Assembly: GCA_027364775.1 (NCBI GenBank)
Contig: DAHXOS010000108.1
Span: 1-18,878, forward strand
Source: a bacterium
GTDB lineage: Bacteria; Patescibacteriota; Microgenomatia; Daviesbacterales; UBA10151
DNA length: 18,878 nt
Direction of reading: 5' to 3'
A program made the translations under genes and the position numbers. Positions 6,671 to 13,495 of the stretch are shown in pieces (positions within the stretch are counted from its first letter, which is position 1; each line of letters begins with the position of its first letter). The notes below the pieces were generated by a model. It ran no database searches. It was not told where the DNA came from and was given only the letters and a program-made list of their open reading frames with translations.

Positions 6671-7771
6671 ATGCCGGTAGAGCAGTATCGATTATCACCT
6701 TACGCTTGTGTTAGAGACCGAAGCTTTGTAGATTGGTTAGTTACAGTTAATTTAGCGCATAGACCTAAATGGTATACTCCTGCTGTGCTTACCAGAGAAT
6801 TGCCTATGCCTTCTCAACCTTCCTCTGCGGTTATTCTGAAAGATATCATCCTAAAAGCAAATTATGTTGCCACCCGAGCTGATATTGCACATAACTTGTA
6901 TAGACAAGCAGATGAAAAGACTATGCATAATGTCACCGTTTTATGCAATTGGCTATTACAGGATCCAACATTGGCCAAATTGATTACTCATATACCAGGA
7001 ATTGGATGGTCACTTGGTTTAACTGACTTTAAACTACCCTCCGTTTATATTCCATTTATTTACAATTTAAGACGAAATTCTGGACATTTTAAAACTTTAG
7101 CAGACCATGCGGAGGAGGTTTTAGGAGTGGCCGATAAAAGGAGTATTAAACGATTAAGAGGTCAAGTTAGACATCTTAATGGTTGTTATTTAGAGGAAAC
7201 ACCTTTAGAGGTTCAAACTAAACATTTTCCCGATCCAAATTTAGTAAGACTAACTGTAAAAGGAAAAAAACAAGAATATAAGGTGGAAATACCAACTGAG
7301 TTTAGTTACCCTTTGAGTAAGGAATTGCAAGATTATGTTGCTGAAAAATCTAGCATATTATTGCAAAGAAGGGAAAAGGGAACTGGATTAAAGTTCAAAA
7401 AAGGAGTGCAACTAACCGGAGTGGAACAAAAAATAATTGATGTTTTGAGAAAACATTCAGGTTATGTAGTTCCTTACGATTTTCTTTATAGAAGTGTTTA
7501 TCCAAAATCCCCGGATTATGATCACCGACGTTTAACCTATCACTTAGCGCACATTAGAGCAAAAGTTTCCAGTCCGGAGGCCATAAAAGTAAAACCAGAT
7601 TTAGGAGTTGGAGTTGGATTCCACTCCATAAACTTACTACCAAAAGGATTTAGACTATTAGCTGAGGCTTATAATAGTGGGTTAGAGAATATAGATAAAC
7701 TTATTCGGAGCCTAGAAGCTGAGGCAAAAAAAATTCAATCGAGAAAAGCACATAAGAATCTATATAAATAA
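6671..7771 (+). CDS. Winged-helix (OmpR-like) DNA-binding protein, possibly with two such domains
   Basis: 366 residues, start ATG 2 nt after yebC. The C-terminal part (about 250-332) follows the OmpR/PhoB effector pattern: 'LTGVEQKIIDVLRKHSGYVVPYDFLYRSVYP', then 'DHRRLTYHLAHIRAKV', and a final wing 'GVGVGFHSI' in place of the usual 'GVGYRL'. An N-terminal segment (about 55-118) shows a similar plan: 'ILKDIILKANYVATRADIAHNLYR', 'HNVTVLCNWLL', 'HIPGIGWSLGL'. It may be a second, diverged winged helix. There is no receiver domain and no aspartate pocket, so this is not a two-component response regulator. The tail is lysine-rich. A DNA-binding role, perhaps regulatory or in repair given ruvC next door, is inferred. 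I do not know a named family for it. Confidence 0.65.
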   Translation: MPVEQYRLSPYACVRDRSFVDWLVTVNLAHRPKWYTPAVLTRELPMPSQPSSAVILKDIILKANYVATRADIAHNLYRQADEKTMHNVTVLCNWLLQDPTLAKLITHIPGIGWSLGLTDFKLPSVYIPFIYNLRRNSGHFKTLADHAEEVLGVADKRSIKRLRGQVRHLNGCYLEETPLEVQTKHFPDPNLVRLTVKGKKQEYKVEIPTEFSYPLSKELQDYVAEKSSILLQRREKGTGLKFKKGVQLTGVEQKIIDVLRKHSGYVVPYDFLYRSVYPKSPDYDHRRLTYHLAHIRAKVSSPEAIKVKPDLGVGVGFHSINLLPKGFRLLAEAYNSGLENIDKLIRSLEAEAKKIQSRKAHKNLYK

Positions 7772-7798
7772 TTTTATTAAGACTCTCAAGCAGTGGTA

Positions 7799-7827
7799 TC
7801 GTTAAAGCACGGTAGGTAGTGTAGAAT
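7799..7827 (+). promoter_or_regulatory. Possible ruvC promoter, also leaderless geometry
   Basis: TAGAAT at 7822-7827 ends 8 nt before the ruvC ATG (7836). The matching -35 (TCGTTA, 7799-7804, 17-nt spacer) is poor. It lies in the only gap (64 nt) between the winged-helix gene and ruvC. No Shine-Dalgarno is visible. Confidence 0.3.
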
Positions 7828-7835
7828 AAGAAAGC

Positions 7836-8366
7836 ATGATTATTTTAGGTATAGATCCCGGAACTGCTACAACCGGTTATGGAGTAATAAAAATTCCCGA
7901 TGACATTTTAGGTAGAGAATTTGAATATGGCATAGAGTTAATTACTTACGGCAATATCTCAACTCCTAAGGAGTTGCCAATGCCAAATAGATTAGCCTTA
8001 ATCTATGACCATTTAAATAAAATTATAGAGGAATATAAGCCTGACCAGATGGTAGCAGAGATGTTATTTTTTGGTGTTAATACCAGAACTGCCATAACTG
8101 TTGGACAGGCTAGGGGAGTAATTTTGCTGGCTGCAGCCAGACATGAAGTGCCTATTCAGGATTATACAGGTTTACAAGTAAAATTAATGGTGGCAGGAAG
8201 TGGTAGATCAGATAAAAAACAGGTTCAAGAAGCAGTTAGAAAATGGTTGGGTAAAGGTGGCAAAAAACGTGCTGAATTTGCTAAACTTAAAGGTGGTCAT
8301 ATAGATGATGCAATAGATGCTGTGGCAATTGCCATCTGTCATGTACTTAAATTGGCAGCTAAATAG
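7836..8366 (+). CDS. ruvC: Holliday junction endonuclease RuvC
   Basis: 176 residues, close to the usual 160-180. The RNase H-like fold is clear: 'ILGIDPGTATTGYGVI' with catalytic D7, 'MVAEMLFFGVN' with E75, and 'GGHIDDAIDAVAIAICH' with D158 and D161, so the four-acid metal site is complete (D158 stands where some RuvCs have histidine). 'AITVGQARGVILLAA' is the conserved helix of the dimer and junction interface, and 'YTGLQVKLMVAGSGRSDKKQV' matches the usual 'Y.P..VK....G.G.A.K.QV'. RuvC cuts Holliday junctions symmetrically with RuvA and RuvB during recombination in the cytoplasm. ruvA and ruvB are not in this window. The membrane protein gene begins 2 nt after the stop. Confidence 0.95.
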   Translation: MIILGIDPGTATTGYGVIKIPDDILGREFEYGIELITYGNISTPKELPMPNRLALIYDHLNKIIEEYKPDQMVAEMLFFGVNTRTAITVGQARGVILLAAARHEVPIQDYTGLQVKLMVAGSGRSDKKQVQEAVRKWLGKGGKKRAEFAKLKGGHIDDAIDAVAIAICHVLKLAAK

Positions 8367-8368
8367 TT

Positions 8369-9208
8369 ATGAACCAAATTAAAACAGAGATAGCTTCCAG
8401 GTTTTTAGTAAAAGACTTAAATTTTGGTTTAACAAAGCGACAGAAGATAGTTTTGGCCTCCATTATTATTACTTTTGGTTTTATGATTGTTTCCCAGACA
8501 GTAAATGTAGTTTTCAGGAGATATTACTATATTATCGCCTTAGGCATTTTAAGTTACCTGTTTACTTTATGGTCGCTTTGGGAAGGAATGACTAAATTAA
8601 AGGCTGCAGTACTGCTAATTTTACCAACTATTTATTGTGTATCTTTAACTAGCTTTTATTATCTTTTTACTTTAGAAAACATTAGATGGTTAACCAGGCT
8701 ACCTATGGCAGTTTTTTTTGGACTGTCTTTTTATACCTTGCTTTTAACTCAAAATGTATTTAACGTAGCTTCAAATAGAGCCATTCCACTATATAGAGCT
8801 GCAATCTCGGTTAGTTTTGTCTATACAATCCTAACCTTATTCCTAATGTTTTCAGTTATTTTATCAATGAATATGGCTTTTTATTGGAATGGGGTAGTGG
8901 TGCTACTTGCAACATTACCGATTTTTATCCAACTGCTTTGGACAGTCAGAATTGAAGATTTAGATAATCAAACAGTGATATACAGCATAATTATGTCGGT
9001 TGTGGCAGGGGAAAGTGCCTTGGCTTTATCTTTTTGGAATAGTGCCCCTGTTTTTAAGGCACTATTGCTGGTTTTGATAATTTATGCACAGATGGGCTTA
9101 ATTTTAGATTATATGAGAGAGAGGCTAACTCGGGAGAGTGCTATCTGGTATTTAGTGATTGCAGGAACAATATTTAGTGCTGTTTCACTGATCAGTTTTA
9201 TGATTTAA
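8369..9208 (+). CDS. Polytopic membrane protein of unknown function (8-9 helices)
   Basis: 279 residues starting 2 nt after ruvC. After about 25 mostly polar residues, hydrophobic segments occur near 27-44, 51-71, 77-100, 110-130, 142-166, 172-192, 203-222, 228-247 and 258-278, so nearly the whole protein is in the membrane. Charged loops are short; the longest is 'RIEDLDNQ' (194-201). No transporter signature, catalytic motif or lipid-binding pattern is recognised. Similar ruvC-linked multi-helix hypothetical proteins occur in Microgenomates genomes as far as I recall, but I cannot name the family with confidence. Co-transcription with ruvC is likely from the spacing; a functional link to recombination is not implied. 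The operon appears to end in the gap that follows, possibly at the stem at 9377-9412. Confidence 0.7.
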   Translation: MNQIKTEIASRFLVKDLNFGLTKRQKIVLASIIITFGFMIVSQTVNVVFRRYYYIIALGILSYLFTLWSLWEGMTKLKAAVLLILPTIYCVSLTSFYYLFTLENIRWLTRLPMAVFFGLSFYTLLLTQNVFNVASNRAIPLYRAAISVSFVYTILTLFLMFSVILSMNMAFYWNGVVVLLATLPIFIQLLWTVRIEDLDNQTVIYSIIMSVVAGESALALSFWNSAPVFKALLLVLIIYAQMGLILDYMRERLTRESAIWYLVIAGTIFSAVSLISFMI

Positions 9209-9269
9209 AAAACTTTTCATCCAGAAATAGAGGAGTAGTGTGAAAAAAAATAAGTAGAAACTGTGAAAA

Positions 9270-9294
9270 ATATAGTGATATAGTTTGATATAGT
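9270..9294 (+). repeat. Three short ATATAGT iterons
   Basis: ATATAGT occurs at 9270-9276, 9278-9284 and 9288-9294 (8- and 10-bp periods). Two TGTGAAAAA copies lie just upstream (9239 and 9262), and GGTGGATAA (9307-9315, one mismatch from a reverse DnaA box) lies just downstream. Confidence 0.5.
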
Positions 9295-9376
9295 TAATCT
9301 AGCTACGGTGGATAAGTTTAAGTTTAAAATAGACAATCCAAATAAATTTGGGATAATGCAAAGAAGTTAGTAAAAT

Positions 9377-9412
9377 AGAGGGAAGATAAAGTAAGGAGTA
9401 CTAGATCCCTCT
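9377..9412. terminator. Possible terminator stem after the ruvC/membrane-protein operon
   Basis: AGAGGGA (9377-9383) pairs with TCCCTCT (9406-9412), extended by an A run on the left and TTT on the right. The 22-nt loop is long and the U tract short, so it could work on either strand but not strongly. Confidence 0.35.
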
Positions 9413-9616
9413 TTTAAGGTTCGTTATAATTGTTTACTCGGGAAATACTATAAGACATCCTTTCCATGCGTGAAAAATTTATATATCTTTGCTAAGAAAG
9501 GTAGTAGCCTTTATTAAATAGATGCTTATAGAAAAGAAGAACTTTCTTTATTCATCCTCTTTTATTTATACCTCTCTTCTTTTACTACTCTTAACTGTTA
9601 ACTGCTTAAACATATT

Positions 9617-9644
9617 ACGTCGCACAATGTAGCTTATACGACGT
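9617..9644. repeat. Hairpin with the 14-nt repeat copy 1 in its loop
   Basis: ACGTCG (9617-9622) and CGACGT (9639-9644) are perfect inverted copies around a 16-nt loop. The loop contains ACAATGTAGCTTAT (9624-9637), which recurs exactly at 10153-10166. Confidence 0.55.
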
Positions 9645-9809
9645 CAAGTAAACAATTTAAAGTACAATAATAAGACTTATTTAGTACATCTGGTATGTAT
9701 AAAATAAGCATTTTTTAACATAATTTATTTAGCTTTATTTTGTTAATTTTATGTAAATTTTTTTTATTATTTTTTGCAATTAATAAAATTATGTATTTTA
9801 TGTTTGGAT

Positions 9810-9818
9810 TGTTATAAA
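9810..9818 (+). promoter_or_regulatory. Extended -10 element ahead of the hairpin cluster
   Basis: TG at 9810-9811, one base, then TATAAA at 9813-9818. The predicted start near 9825 is just before the first hairpin (9830). No good -35 is seen, which extended -10 promoters do not need. Confidence 0.35.
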
Positions 9819-9824
9819 TGCCTA

Positions 9825-9967
9825 AACTATAGAAGCCCAAATGGTGCTTCTACCCTGCCAAAAGCCGTTTTAGGCCCCTTTTTAAGCCTCGTGCCTAGCC
9901 AAGTTCAAAATCTTCTAAAAGTTGTTACTTTTAGAGTACTGCCAGTACTAATTAAATAAATTTTTTT
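9825..9967 (+). ncRNA. Candidate structured small RNA, family unknown
   Basis: About 140 nt, visibly richer in G and C than the flanking DNA. Stems: TAGAAGC/GCTTCTA (9830-9836 with 9846-9852, plus an inner CC/GG); GCCAAAA/TTTT-A-GGC (9857-9863 with 9868-9875, loop GCCG, one bulge); TCTAAAAGT/ACTTTTAGA (9914-9922 with 9927-9935, perfect 9 bp, loop TGTT); AGTACT/AGTACT (9935-9940 with 9944-9949, loop GCC). Seven T's follow at 9961-9967, 11 nt after the last stem. The signatures of RNase P RNA, tmRNA and SRP RNA are absent. It could instead be a leader element of the operon starting at 10229. Transcription is unproven. Confidence 0.35.
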
Positions 9968-10129
9968 AAATCAGTTAATTTTTTAAGCATTTGATTATAA
10001 ACATACCATTTTTAAATTTTTATTATTTTGTATGTTAATTATATAAGGAATAAAATTTATTCTGTGCTCAAAAAATAAAGTAACTTGATTATATTTTAAT
10101 GTCGTACAATATTAAATTTACTACTGGTC

Positions 10130-10157
10130 TTGGCAATTTTTATACTTTTAATACAAT
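10130..10157 (+). promoter_or_regulatory. Promoter of the surface-protein (dockerin/cohesin) operon
   Basis: TTGGCA at 10130-10135, a 16-nt spacer, and TACAAT at 10152-10157. The -10 overlaps the second copy of the 14-nt repeat (10153-10166). The predicted start near 10164 gives a leader of about 65 nt with no Shine-Dalgarno before ATG 10229. Confidence 0.55.
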
Positions 10158-10166
10158 GTAGCTTAT
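10153..10166 (+). repeat. 14-nt repeat copy 2, overlapping a -10 box
   Basis: ACAATGTAGCTTAT is identical to 9624-9637. Here its first five bases form the end of the TACAAT -10 element. A looser relative, GTCGTACAAT, lies at 10101-10110 and resembles GTCGCACAAT at 9619-9628. Confidence 0.55.
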
Positions 10167-10228
10167 CTGTACTCTCCCCTACGCTTAAAAAGCTGTGAAA
10201 AGCTTGACAAAGATTAATAATTTAACAG

Positions 10229-12802
10229 ATGATGATATTAGTGCGCGAAGTAAAACAATTTTTTTCATCAAAAAAGAACTTAGTTAACCTATTGGTGGTA
10301 GCTATTATGGTATTGGGGTTACCTGTAGGTTTAAATTTGGTTAGGCAACAACAAATTTACCTATCTAGGGCTAACACAGATTTTATTAAGTTTTTAGGTA
10401 CTACAACTGTAAATGGTAAGCAAACTATAACCAAAGCTAAGGTTAGAATTGAGGTAACTTCGTCTTTAGGTTCTCCTGTAGCTGATGCTAAACTAACTCA
10501 GGATATAAATTTAGCTCAGGAGATAGAGTCTAAAGTTATTTCTAAAACAAAGGCTTCTTCCCAAAGCTGTCAAGACGTTACAAAATCCAAAACACAATGC
10601 GATGTTGCTTGTAGGTCTTGCGGTCCAAGCAATGGTGAAGATGCAGGGTGCAATGGAGATCCAAATACCCCTGATATCTGTGACGGGCAGAATTGCTATG
10701 AAGTATCTTATACAGACAAAGTTTGTAGTGAAGATTCTACTCCAGCAGCTCCTGTAGGTAATGATGGTGGCCAATCAGGAGGTTCTGGTTCCGGTAGTAG
10801 CGGAGGTAGTCAATGTCAGGATGTAGGATATAGAGCATGTAATGATAATAATCAGGCATGTGATGTAAAATGGTGTACTGATTCTAATGGGAATGCTAGT
10901 CCTACACTTTATAACTGTGATGCTCAAACACCAGGAGTTTGCGGTGTTTCAGTACCTCAAGCAAACCAAAGTAGTACACCAGCATCTTGTATTTATTCTC
11001 AAGGTAACACATGTTATGAAGGTAATTGTTCAGATGGTTCCCAGAACTGTTCTTTTAATGTTAATTGTGGTTATGTAGCTGGTGTATCCTCAGGAAATCA
11101 AGTTAGTTGTCCTCCAGGTACTGGAGGTCCTAGCCAAACTCCTATCAGTAGTCCGTCTAATAATAATGCTGGTAATTGCAAAGATAATCCAGTTAAAGCA
11201 CCTGACGGTTATAAATGGACTGCTGATTGCAATGGCAAAACTTGTTCTGAAAATAAGCAATGTCCATCTGGTGTTGACGGTAAGGAAGGTTGGTGTTATG
11301 GATTTACAGGCGGTAATAGGTGTTTAAAGTTGGAAGCGGTAGGAGCTCAGCCAGGAACAAACACAGGTGGTACTTGCCAAGATAATCCTGTTGGTGCAAG
11401 TGTTCCTACAGGTTATAAGTGGACTGCTGATTGCAGTGGCAAAGCTTGTTCTGAAAATAAGCAATGTCCATCTGGTGCTAATAACCAGGAAGGTTGGTGT
11501 TATGGATTTACAGGCGGTAATAGGTGTTTAAAGTTGGAGTTGACTAACAATTTTGATTGTGATGCTAGGATTCTGCAAGGCAGTACCTGGAAGGATAGTG
11601 CTTCAATTAAAGTTGGTGAAAAGGTTAAAGTAGGAGCAGTAAATATTAAAAATAATGAATTAATTTCTGGTGGCTCTGTCAGTATATCCGGTCCTAATAG
11701 TTTTAGTAAGGAACTTTCTAATGGAACAGAATTTACCACAGATAAAGAAGGATCTTATACTATTACTGCCAAAGGTAGTACCTGTATACCGCAGGATACA
11801 GCTAATTTGACTGTTACCGGTAGTAGAACAGCAACCTTTAAAGTGGCAGAAACGAGAGCCGGTTTAGCTAGCGCTAAGGAGCTTACCTATACTTCAGAGC
11901 CTTCAGTTATAGATTATGAGTTTTTAGATAAGAATCCTGGTGAAAAATTTATTTTTGTGGAATTTAAGGATTCAGCCGGTAAGACTGATGTTAAGTCTGC
12001 ATCCTTATATTTAAGTGTCGAGCCACCAACTTTTAGCTCACTTAGCTGTAATTTAGATATTAACACTAGAGTTAATAGTGTCAAACAGGTTACCTCTAAC
12101 TCCTCTATCATATTTAAAATTGCTGGGTCTAACTTTGGGATTCAGGAAGGTACAGTTAAAAACGGTACACAAACTTTAGTAGTTGAAGATTGGAAAGATA
12201 CAGCCATCACCGCCCGACTTGATAATCCTCAAACCTCTACAGCTCAAGGTACACCCTACTCTGTAATTGTGACCAGAGCTGATAGTCAAGCTACAGAAGC
12301 CAAAACCTGTGCTATAGGTATCCAACTTGTGTCTTTAAGTAGTAAATTAATGTGTGGAGTTAATAATATCCAGGTACTAAAAAATTGTGAGGCCACGGTC
12401 TATGATTTGACTGCTAAAAGCAAAGTTAAAAAAACCGTTCAGATTGATAAAGACAGTAACGTAATTGGACTGGATACCAAACTTCAGGAAGGTAAGGATT
12501 ATAAGATAGGTATTAAATGTCCGTCTACATTGACTAATATCTGTGATGTAAAAGGTGGAGCCGGGACAACAATTTTAAGTAATTGTGGATTAGATTGGGG
12601 TGATATCGCTCCTGTTCAATCAGTTGATGGGATAATTAACAATTTTGATGTTCAAGAAGAAAGACGCCAGTGGGGACCACTTAAGGGTGTATTACAAAAT
12701 AGTCTAACAGGTGACTCAAATAATGATAATGTAGTTAATTCTGTAGATTACTCTTGTATGAGAGGTAACTTTAATAAAAAATCCAGTGCAGAACCGTTTT
12801 AA
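10229..12802 (+). CDS. Large cysteine-rich surface protein with Ig/IPT-like domains and a C-terminal dockerin-like module
   Basis: 857 residues; ATG at 10229 (or the next codon). A basic N-terminus and one helix (about 18-38, VAIMVLGLPVGLNLV) form an uncleaved anchor or signal. Residues 114-436 are cysteine-rich, probably disulfide-bonded, broken by a Gly/Ser linker (about 177-194), and contain two near-identical modules (317-369 and 383-437). Then come an Ig-like domain (444-530), another beta domain (533-598), an IPT/TIG-like domain (about 620-695, 'IIFKIAGSNFGIQEGTV'), and a beta domain (698-785). The end (791-848) resembles a type I dockerin: a degenerate first half (GDIAPVQSVDGIINNFD) and a good second calcium loop, GDSNNDNVVNSVDYS (828-842). 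No enzyme domain is seen, so it looks structural or adhesive. Two cohesin-like genes follow directly, suggesting binding partners. Confidence 0.75.
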   Translation: MMILVREVKQFFSSKKNLVNLLVVAIMVLGLPVGLNLVRQQQIYLSRANTDFIKFLGTTTVNGKQTITKAKVRIEVTSSLGSPVADAKLTQDINLAQEIESKVISKTKASSQSCQDVTKSKTQCDVACRSCGPSNGEDAGCNGDPNTPDICDGQNCYEVSYTDKVCSEDSTPAAPVGNDGGQSGGSGSGSSGGSQCQDVGYRACNDNNQACDVKWCTDSNGNASPTLYNCDAQTPGVCGVSVPQANQSSTPASCIYSQGNTCYEGNCSDGSQNCSFNVNCGYVAGVSSGNQVSCPPGTGGPSQTPISSPSNNNAGNCKDNPVKAPDGYKWTADCNGKTCSENKQCPSGVDGKEGWCYGFTGGNRCLKLEAVGAQPGTNTGGTCQDNPVGASVPTGYKWTADCSGKACSENKQCPSGANNQEGWCYGFTGGNRCLKLELTNNFDCDARILQGSTWKDSASIKVGEKVKVGAVNIKNNELISGGSVSISGPNSFSKELSNGTEFTTDKEGSYTITAKGSTCIPQDTANLTVTGSRTATFKVAETRAGLASAKELTYTSEPSVIDYEFLDKNPGEKFIFVEFKDSAGKTDVKSASLYLSVEPPTFSSLSCNLDINTRVNSVKQVTSNSSIIFKIAGSNFGIQEGTVKNGTQTLVVEDWKDTAITARLDNPQTSTAQGTPYSVIVTRADSQATEAKTCAIGIQLVSLSSKLMCGVNNIQVLKNCEATVYDLTAKSKVKKTVQIDKDSNVIGLDTKLQEGKDYKIGIKCPSTLTNICDVKGGAGTTILSNCGLDWGDIAPVQSVDGIINNFDVQEERRQWGPLKGVLQNSLTGDSNNDNVVNSVDYSCMRGNFNKKSSAEPF
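11177..11335 (+). repeat. Cysteine module, copy 1 (coding repeat)
   Basis: Encodes residues 317-369 of the surface protein, seven cysteines. Copy 2 lies at 11375-11539. Bases 11283-11334 are identical to 11487-11538 (52 nt), showing a recent or homogenised tandem duplication. Confidence 0.85.
11375..11539 (+). repeat. Cysteine module, copy 2 (coding repeat)
   Basis: Encodes residues 383-437, two residues longer than copy 1, with the extra residues near the start ('GASVPTGYKW' versus 'KAPDGYKW'). All seven cysteines are kept in register. Confidence 0.85.
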
Positions 12803-12821
12803 AATGTGAAATAATAATATT

Positions 12822-13481
12822 ATGCAAGAGATAACAAAACCAATTATAATAGAAAGTGAAACTTCAAATTTAAGAAGCTCTTCTGCTGATAACACTTCTT
12901 CTATTAATAAAAGTAACAAGTTTTTAGGAAATTTAATTCCAAAATTATTATTTGGAGTTTTAGCTTTAGTAATTGTTTATGAAATATTTATAGGAGTAAA
13001 GACTTTAACTAAACCCATTCCCAAACCAAAAGAGTTGACTAGTATAGGAGGTGGTAAGATTACTTTAGTAGCTAGGAAAAAACAATATAAAGCTGGTGAA
13101 AACGTTCCTGTGACAATTGGTTTTTCTTCTGGGAAGTACCCAGTAGTGGGGGTAGACCTGGTCTTAAAATACAACCCAAAGATATTGGAGATAGCTGATA
13201 AAGATTTAGTTAAAGGCCCTGTGTTTAGTGAATACCCTTTATTAACAGTTGATAGTAAAGCAGGAATTATTAGAATTTCTGGTATTTCTGATCCCGGTAA
13301 AAGTTTTATATCTACCGGAGTATTTGCTAACTTAAAATTTAAAGCTAAAGGCAAAGGTCAGGCAGCTTTAATAGTTGATTACTCTCCTGGCAAAACCGAT
13401 GAATCAAATATTATTCAGGCTTCTTCTAATTCAAAGGATATATTAGAAAAAGCTAATAGTCTACAAATAACAGTGATTTAA
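12822..13481 (+). CDS. Membrane-anchored cohesin-like domain protein
   Basis: 219 residues, 19 nt after the surface-protein gene. A polar Ser/Asn-rich cytoplasmic N-terminus (1-38) leads to one membrane helix (about 40-58) and a proline/lysine linker (KPIPKPKE). Residues 78-219 form a cohesin-type beta sandwich: 'YKAGENVPVTIGFSSGKYPVVGVDLVLKYNPKILEI', 'GIIRISGISDPG', 'STGVFANLKFKAKGKGQAALIVDY'. These match the family hallmarks (a G-x-x-V-x-V strand, a hydrophobic strand ending '.YNP..L', and the 'G.....l.F.a...G' segment). Cohesins bind dockerins in cellulosomes, but many non-cellulosomal cohesins have other or unknown partners. The predicted topology displays the domain outside the cell. With a dockerin-like protein upstream, binding between the two is a reasonable but untested idea. 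Confidence 0.8.
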   Translation: MQEITKPIIIESETSNLRSSSADNTSSINKSNKFLGNLIPKLLFGVLALVIVYEIFIGVKTLTKPIPKPKELTSIGGGKITLVARKKQYKAGENVPVTIGFSSGKYPVVGVDLVLKYNPKILEIADKDLVKGPVFSEYPLLTVDSKAGIIRISGISDPGKSFISTGVFANLKFKAKGKGQAALIVDYSPGKTDESNIIQASSNSKDILEKANSLQITVI

Positions 13482-13495
13482 AGAATAATAAATAG

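Larger units (their letters stand above)
9209..10228. other. 1-kb noncoding gap, AT-rich, structured
   Basis: By far the longest gap in an otherwise packed window. The only open frame in it (9774-9959) lacks a ribosome site and overlaps strong hairpins, so I treat the gap as noncoding. It contains, in order: two TGTGAAAAA copies and three ATATAGT copies (9239-9294), a near-DnaA-box (9307-9315), a stem at 9377-9412, a 14-nt repeat held in a hairpin loop (9617-9644), a long A/T stretch (9700-9800), a hairpin cluster (9830-9949), and the promoter of the surface-protein operon (10130-10157). Confidence 0.7.

Noticed and set aside
9713..9759. dif-like half sites (TTTTAACATAA at 9713, TTATGTAAATT at 9749) near a Xer gene
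   Set aside because: Each resembles a XerD arm, but neither has a recognisable XerC arm 6 bp away, and the DNA is so AT-rich that single arms are expected by chance.
9774..9959. 61-codon open frame in the 1-kb gap
   Set aside because: The start is a TTG-type codon in A/T sequence with no ribosome site. The product has no domain-like pattern, and the frame runs through four hairpins that explain the sequence better.
10204..10209. Perfect TTGACA just before ATG 10229
   Set aside because: No acceptable -10 lies 16-18 nt downstream (that position is inside the start codons). The promoter at 10130-10157 is better.
12716..13354. Minus-strand open frames opposite the cohesin genes
   Set aside because: Shadows of well-supported plus-strand genes; no start signals and hydrophobic low-information translations.
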